A stretch of DNA of 64,000 nucleotides, taken from NCBI RefSeq assembly GCF_001422485.1, contig NZ_LMNF01000003.1:471230-535229 (forward strand), in the 5' to 3' direction. Both the position numbers and the translations under genes were made by a program. The notes under the pieces were generated by a model. It was given only the letters and a program-made list of their open reading frames with translations. It was not told the DNA's origin and did no database searches. The number at the start of each line of letters is the position of its first letter. The first letter of the stretch is position 1. Below, piece by piece: positions 61,537-64,000 of this stretch. This DNA comes from Agreia sp. Leaf283. GTDB lineage: Bacteria; Actinomycetota; Actinomycetes; Actinomycetales; Microbacteriaceae.

Positions 61537-62172
61537 TCAGACCTCGTCTTTCGAGTGTTCGGATGATTCGGTGAGCCGCGACAGCAGCCGGCCCAGGGGT
61601 GCGTGGGCTTCGAGGTCGATTCTGACCTGGGCCGCCGACATCCGGTCGCTCACCGCCTGGGGTGTGATGCCGAGGATGTCGGCGGCCTCCCTCTGCGTGC
61701 GTCCTTGGGCGAGCAGGTCGTAGACCTGCCATCCCTGTTCGGTGCGGCGGTCGCGCACCGAGAGCAGGAGAAGCATGAGGGCTTCGATGTCTGTCGCGTC
61801 GGTCGCGTCAGTCTGCCTGGAGGGCGTTCCGTCTCGGAAGGCGAATCGCAGGGGCGACTTCTTTGCCGCGTCGACGGCCGCCCTGGCCGCGATGAAGGCG
61901 GGGCCTCGAGTCTCGCGTGTCGAGGAGGCCAGGGGTCGCTCGACGTCGCCGGCTCCGAGCCCGACGCTCCAGTCGCCCGAGCGGGTGAGTTCGAGGACCA
62001 TCGCGACGGCGGTGGCCGAGTCGACGACGAGAGCCTGCAGCTCGTCACCGGCGTTCCGGTCTACCGGCAGGGCGAGTCCTGCCTTGAAGACGTCGTCGAG
62101 GTGGGCGACGGCCGGCGATACGAGGTCGGCGGAATGGCGGCTGTCGACCTGGTCTGCGGTGATGACGAACAT
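61537..62172 (-). CDS. SatD-like protein with C-terminal helix-turn-helix
   Basis: 211 residues. The N-terminal part, MFVITADQVDSRHSADLV followed by DRNAGDELQALV and SVGLGAGDVERPL, resembles the SatD family, named for an acid-tolerance operon in Streptococcus; its biochemical role is not known. A helix-turn-helix lies at about 152-180 (TQREAADILGITPQAVSDRM). The combination suggests a DNA-binding regulator. The ATG at 62172 follows GAGAGGGG. It is the first gene of a two-gene unit, with inverted CTTGAT repeats in the leader. Confidence 0.72.
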   Translation of the reverse strand: MFVITADQVDSRHSADLVSPAVAHLDDVFKAGLALPVDRNAGDELQALVVDSATAVAMVLELTRSGDWSVGLGAGDVERPLASSTRETRGPAFIAARAAVDAAKKSPLRFAFRDGTPSRQTDATDATDIEALMLLLLSVRDRRTEQGWQVYDLLAQGRTQREAADILGITPQAVSDRMSAAQVRIDLEAHAPLGRLLSRLTESSEHSKDEV

Positions 62173-62185
62173 GGGACCCCTCTCG

Positions 62186-62248
62186 TCAAGGCTGGAACCT
62201 TGATGTCTTGGTAATCAAGTCTATAGGCCTGATTGACAGCACATCAAG
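62186..62248. promoter_or_regulatory. Promoter and repeated CTTGAT/ATCAAG operator upstream of the SatD-like gene
   Basis: On the minus strand, TTGATG (62242-62247), a 16-base spacer and TATAGA (62220-62225) form a promoter. Around and downstream lie TCAAGG-N6-CCTTGA (62186-62203), CTTG-N5-CAAG (62207-62219) and ATCAAG (62243-62248). Autoregulation by the helix-turn-helix protein is a reasonable inference. Confidence 0.6.
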
Positions 62249-62294
62249 GCCAGAGGCCTGTTCCATTCGCCCGAAGCACCCCGATCGCCGCTGA

Positions 62295-62300
62295 TACTGT
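62295..62300 (+). promoter_or_regulatory. -10 box of tyrS (leaderless)
   Basis: TACTGT ends 6 bases before the GTG at 62307. There is no sign of a T-box leader. Confidence 0.6.
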
Positions 62301-62306
62301 GATCAG

Positions 62307-63614
62307 GTGTCGATGATCCAGAGCGAACTCCTGTCCCGCCAGCACAACGATTCCTCGTTCGACGACGTCTGGGACGAGATCGAGTGGCGCGGCCTCGTCC
62401 ACGTCTCCACCGACCGGGACTCTCTGAAGAAGCTGCTCTCGGGGCCGCCGATCACGTACTACTGCGGATTCGACCCGACCGCTCCGAGTCTCCACCTGGG
62501 CAACCTGGTGCAGATCCTTCTGCTGCGCAGATTGCAGCTCGCCGGGCACCGGCCTCTCGGTCTTGTGGGAGGGTCGACCGGTCTCATCGGCGATCCGCGC
62601 CCCACCGCCGAGCGCACGCTCAACACCAAGGACACGGTCGCCGAGTGGGTCGAGTACCTCCGGGGTCAGATCGAGAGGTTCCTGAGTTTCGACGGCGACA
62701 ACCCGGCTCGCATGGTCAACAACCTCGACTGGACGCAACCTCTCTCGGCGATCGACTTCCTGCGTGACATCGGCAAGTACTACCGCGTCGGCACGATGCT
62801 GAAGAAAGATGCCGTCAGCGCGCGGCTCAACTCCGACGCCGGTATCAGCTACACGGAGTTCAGCTACCAGATCCTGCAGGGCATGGACTTCCTCGAGCTG
62901 TACCGCACCTTCGATTGCGTGCTCCAGACCGGGGGCAGCGATCAGTGGGGCAATCTCACGAGTGGAACGGATCTCATCCACCGGGCCGAGCACGGCAGCG
63001 CTCACGCGATCGGTACGCCCCTGATCACGAACTCCGACGGAACGAAGTTCGGCAAGAGCGAGGGCAACGCCGTCTGGCTCGACCCCGCACTCACGAGCCC
63101 GTACGCGTTCTACCAGTTCTGGCTCAACACGCTCGATGCCGACGTCATCGCGAGACTCAAGATCTTCACTTTCCTCTCCCGCTCCGAGATCGAGCGCATC
63201 GCGGTGCTGGTCGACGAGGAGCCGTTCCGCCGCGAGGCCCAGAAGACGCTGGCCTACGAGGTGACCTCGCTCGTACATGGCGTCGCCGCCACCGAATCCG
63301 CGATCGCCGCGGCCCAAGCCCTTTTCGGGCAGGGAGACCTTGCCGATCTCGAGACGGAGACCTTGGTCGCCGCCCTGCGCGAGCTGCCCAACACCACGTG
63401 TATGCCGGATGCCCCGATAGCGCAGCTGCTCGTCGATACCGGGCTGACCAAAAGCGCGAGTGAAGCGCGCCGCGCCATCGCCCAGGGCGGCGTGTATGTC
63501 AACAACGTCGTGGTCTCAGACGAGTCGGCCACGATCAGCGAATCCATGCTGAGCGGGGGAGTGGCGGTGCTCCGCCGGGGCAAGAAGACACTCGCGGGAG
63601 TCTTCGTCGAGTGA
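62307..63614 (+). CDS. tyrS: Tyrosyl-tRNA synthetase
   Basis: 435 residues. It is a class I synthetase for tRNA-Tyr. YYCGFDPTAPSLHLGNL carries the HIGH motif as HLGN, GGSDQWGNLTSGTDL binds tyrosine, and KFGKS in GTKFGKSEGNAVWLD is the KMSKS loop in its usual TyrS form. The C-terminal S4-like domain is present (LTKSASEARRAIAQGGVYVN). The GTG start is set by the leaderless promoter; ATG two codons later is possible. Confidence 0.96.
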   Translation: MSMIQSELLSRQHNDSSFDDVWDEIEWRGLVHVSTDRDSLKKLLSGPPITYYCGFDPTAPSLHLGNLVQILLLRRLQLAGHRPLGLVGGSTGLIGDPRPTAERTLNTKDTVAEWVEYLRGQIERFLSFDGDNPARMVNNLDWTQPLSAIDFLRDIGKYYRVGTMLKKDAVSARLNSDAGISYTEFSYQILQGMDFLELYRTFDCVLQTGGSDQWGNLTSGTDLIHRAEHGSAHAIGTPLITNSDGTKFGKSEGNAVWLDPALTSPYAFYQFWLNTLDADVIARLKIFTFLSRSEIERIAVLVDEEPFRREAQKTLAYEVTSLVHGVAATESAIAAAQALFGQGDLADLETETLVAALRELPNTTCMPDAPIAQLLVDTGLTKSASEARRAIAQGGVYVNNVVVSDESATISESMLSGGVAVLRRGKKTLAGVFVE

Positions 63615-64000
63615 AGAACCGCGGGATTCCGGGGCGACACGCCCGGGCTGCACGCCGGTTTTGACGGTCGCAGAATCTGCCCGTAATGTCTTCTCTTGTC
63701 ACCCCACAGGTGCGGAAAGCCGAAGAGCTTCCGGCCTCAAGCGGGACCAAATCCCAAGCTGAATCAGATTCGCTCTAGAAGTGTTCTGTAGGACTGCTTT
63801 AGGATGTATAACGCCTCTTCCCAGGAACGTTCTGTTGGAAGTCGTGTTGAGCGCCCGGAATCATCCGGATTACCGCAAAAACACGATTTGACAGAAACGA
63901 AGATCGGGTCTAGGTTTGAGAAGTTGCCTCGATGTGATGCTGTGCCGGTTGGTGTGGTTGATGTCGGGTGCGTCCGATCCTTGAGAACTCAACAGCGTGC
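63615..64000 (+). promoter_or_regulatory. Multi-promoter region, probably of an rRNA operon
   Basis: 386 bases without a gene up to the window edge. Three candidate promoters: TTGACG-N17-TAATGT (63661-63689), TTCTGT-N17-TATAAC (63784-63812) and TTGACA-N17-TAGGTT (63888-63916). The right edge reads TTGAGAACTCAACAGCGTGC, a sequence characteristic of the leader before 16S rRNA in Micrococcales. The 16S gene itself is not in view. Confidence 0.75.
63888..63916 (+). promoter_or_regulatory. Strongest putative rRNA promoter
   Basis: Consensus -35 TTGACA, 17-base spacer, and -10 TAGGTT. Transcription should begin near 63923. Confidence 0.7.

Noticed and set aside
63055..63070. KFGKS instead of KMSKS in TyrS as a catalytic defect
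   Set aside because: KFGKS is the usual form in bacterial TyrS.

Overview
The window is high-GC, densely packed core chromosome of an actinobacterium. Gene order and repertoire point to Micrococcales, most likely Microbacteriaceae: hrcA-dnaJ, HIT-PhoH-ybeY-CorC-era, ftsK-pgsA-cinA-clgR-DUF3046-recA-recX-miaB-miaA-dapF, lexA opposite a LysM gene, infC-rpmI-rplT, pheST-arg, and DUF4870, DUF1990 and DUF1844 proteins. The family assignment is inference; no 16S gene lies inside the window. No phage, insertion sequence, CRISPR array or tRNA gene was seen.

Layout. 1-6.1 kb: 3' end of leuS, comEA-comEC, two unknown small membrane genes, holA and convergent rpsT. 6.2-16.9 kb: an aminotransferase-acetyltransferase fusion, an epimerase-like protein, lepA-DUF1990-hemW, two DUF4870 membrane proteins, and the CIRCE-controlled hrcA-dnaJ-rsmE run. 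17-24.5 kb: HIT-PhoH-ybeY-CorC-era, dapA-rnj and a membrane protein. 24.5-35.5 kb: ftsK-pgsA-cinA-clgR, DUF3046, recA-recX, miaB-miaA-dapF and an RsmC-like methyltransferase. 35.5-42.9 kb: hflX, lexA, a LysM protein, hisC-hisB-hisH-priA, an SseB-like protein and a DUF1844 protein. 42.9-52.5 kb: infC-rpmI-rplT, a SPOUT methyltransferase, gluABCD and pheST. 52.5-64 kb: a glycine-repeat DUF937 protein, argCJBDFH, a 48-residue membrane protein, mpg, a membrane/SatD-like regulator pair, tyrS, and a multi-promoter region that probably drives an rRNA operon just past the right edge.

How the genes work together. DNA repair and the SOS response are well represented: recA with an upstream LexA-type box, lexA itself, and a divergent LysM membrane protein that looks like an SOS division suppressor. 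Protein quality control is represented by hrcA/CIRCE, dnaJ and clgR. Translation and RNA maturation genes include leuS, pheST, tyrS, infC, rpmI, rplT, rpsT, lepA, hflX, era, ybeY, rnj, rsmE, miaA and miaB. Histidine, arginine and lysine/peptidoglycan (dapA, dapF) biosynthesis and glutamate uptake (gluABCD) complete the set.

A recurring signal is a TAnnnT hexamer 6-8 bases before the start codon of at least 16 genes on both strands. This indicates widespread leaderless transcription, and I used it to choose several starts. I did not find a convincing new defence or mobile system. The most interesting local features are a small reading frame and an ATC start codon at infC, a terminator-like hairpin inside the methyltransferase gene after rplT, a 16-bp hairpin at the predicted 5' end of the LysM mRNA, the aminotransferase-GNAT fusion, the SatD-like regulator/membrane pair with repeated CTTGAT motifs, and an SseB-like gene without a conventional start codon.
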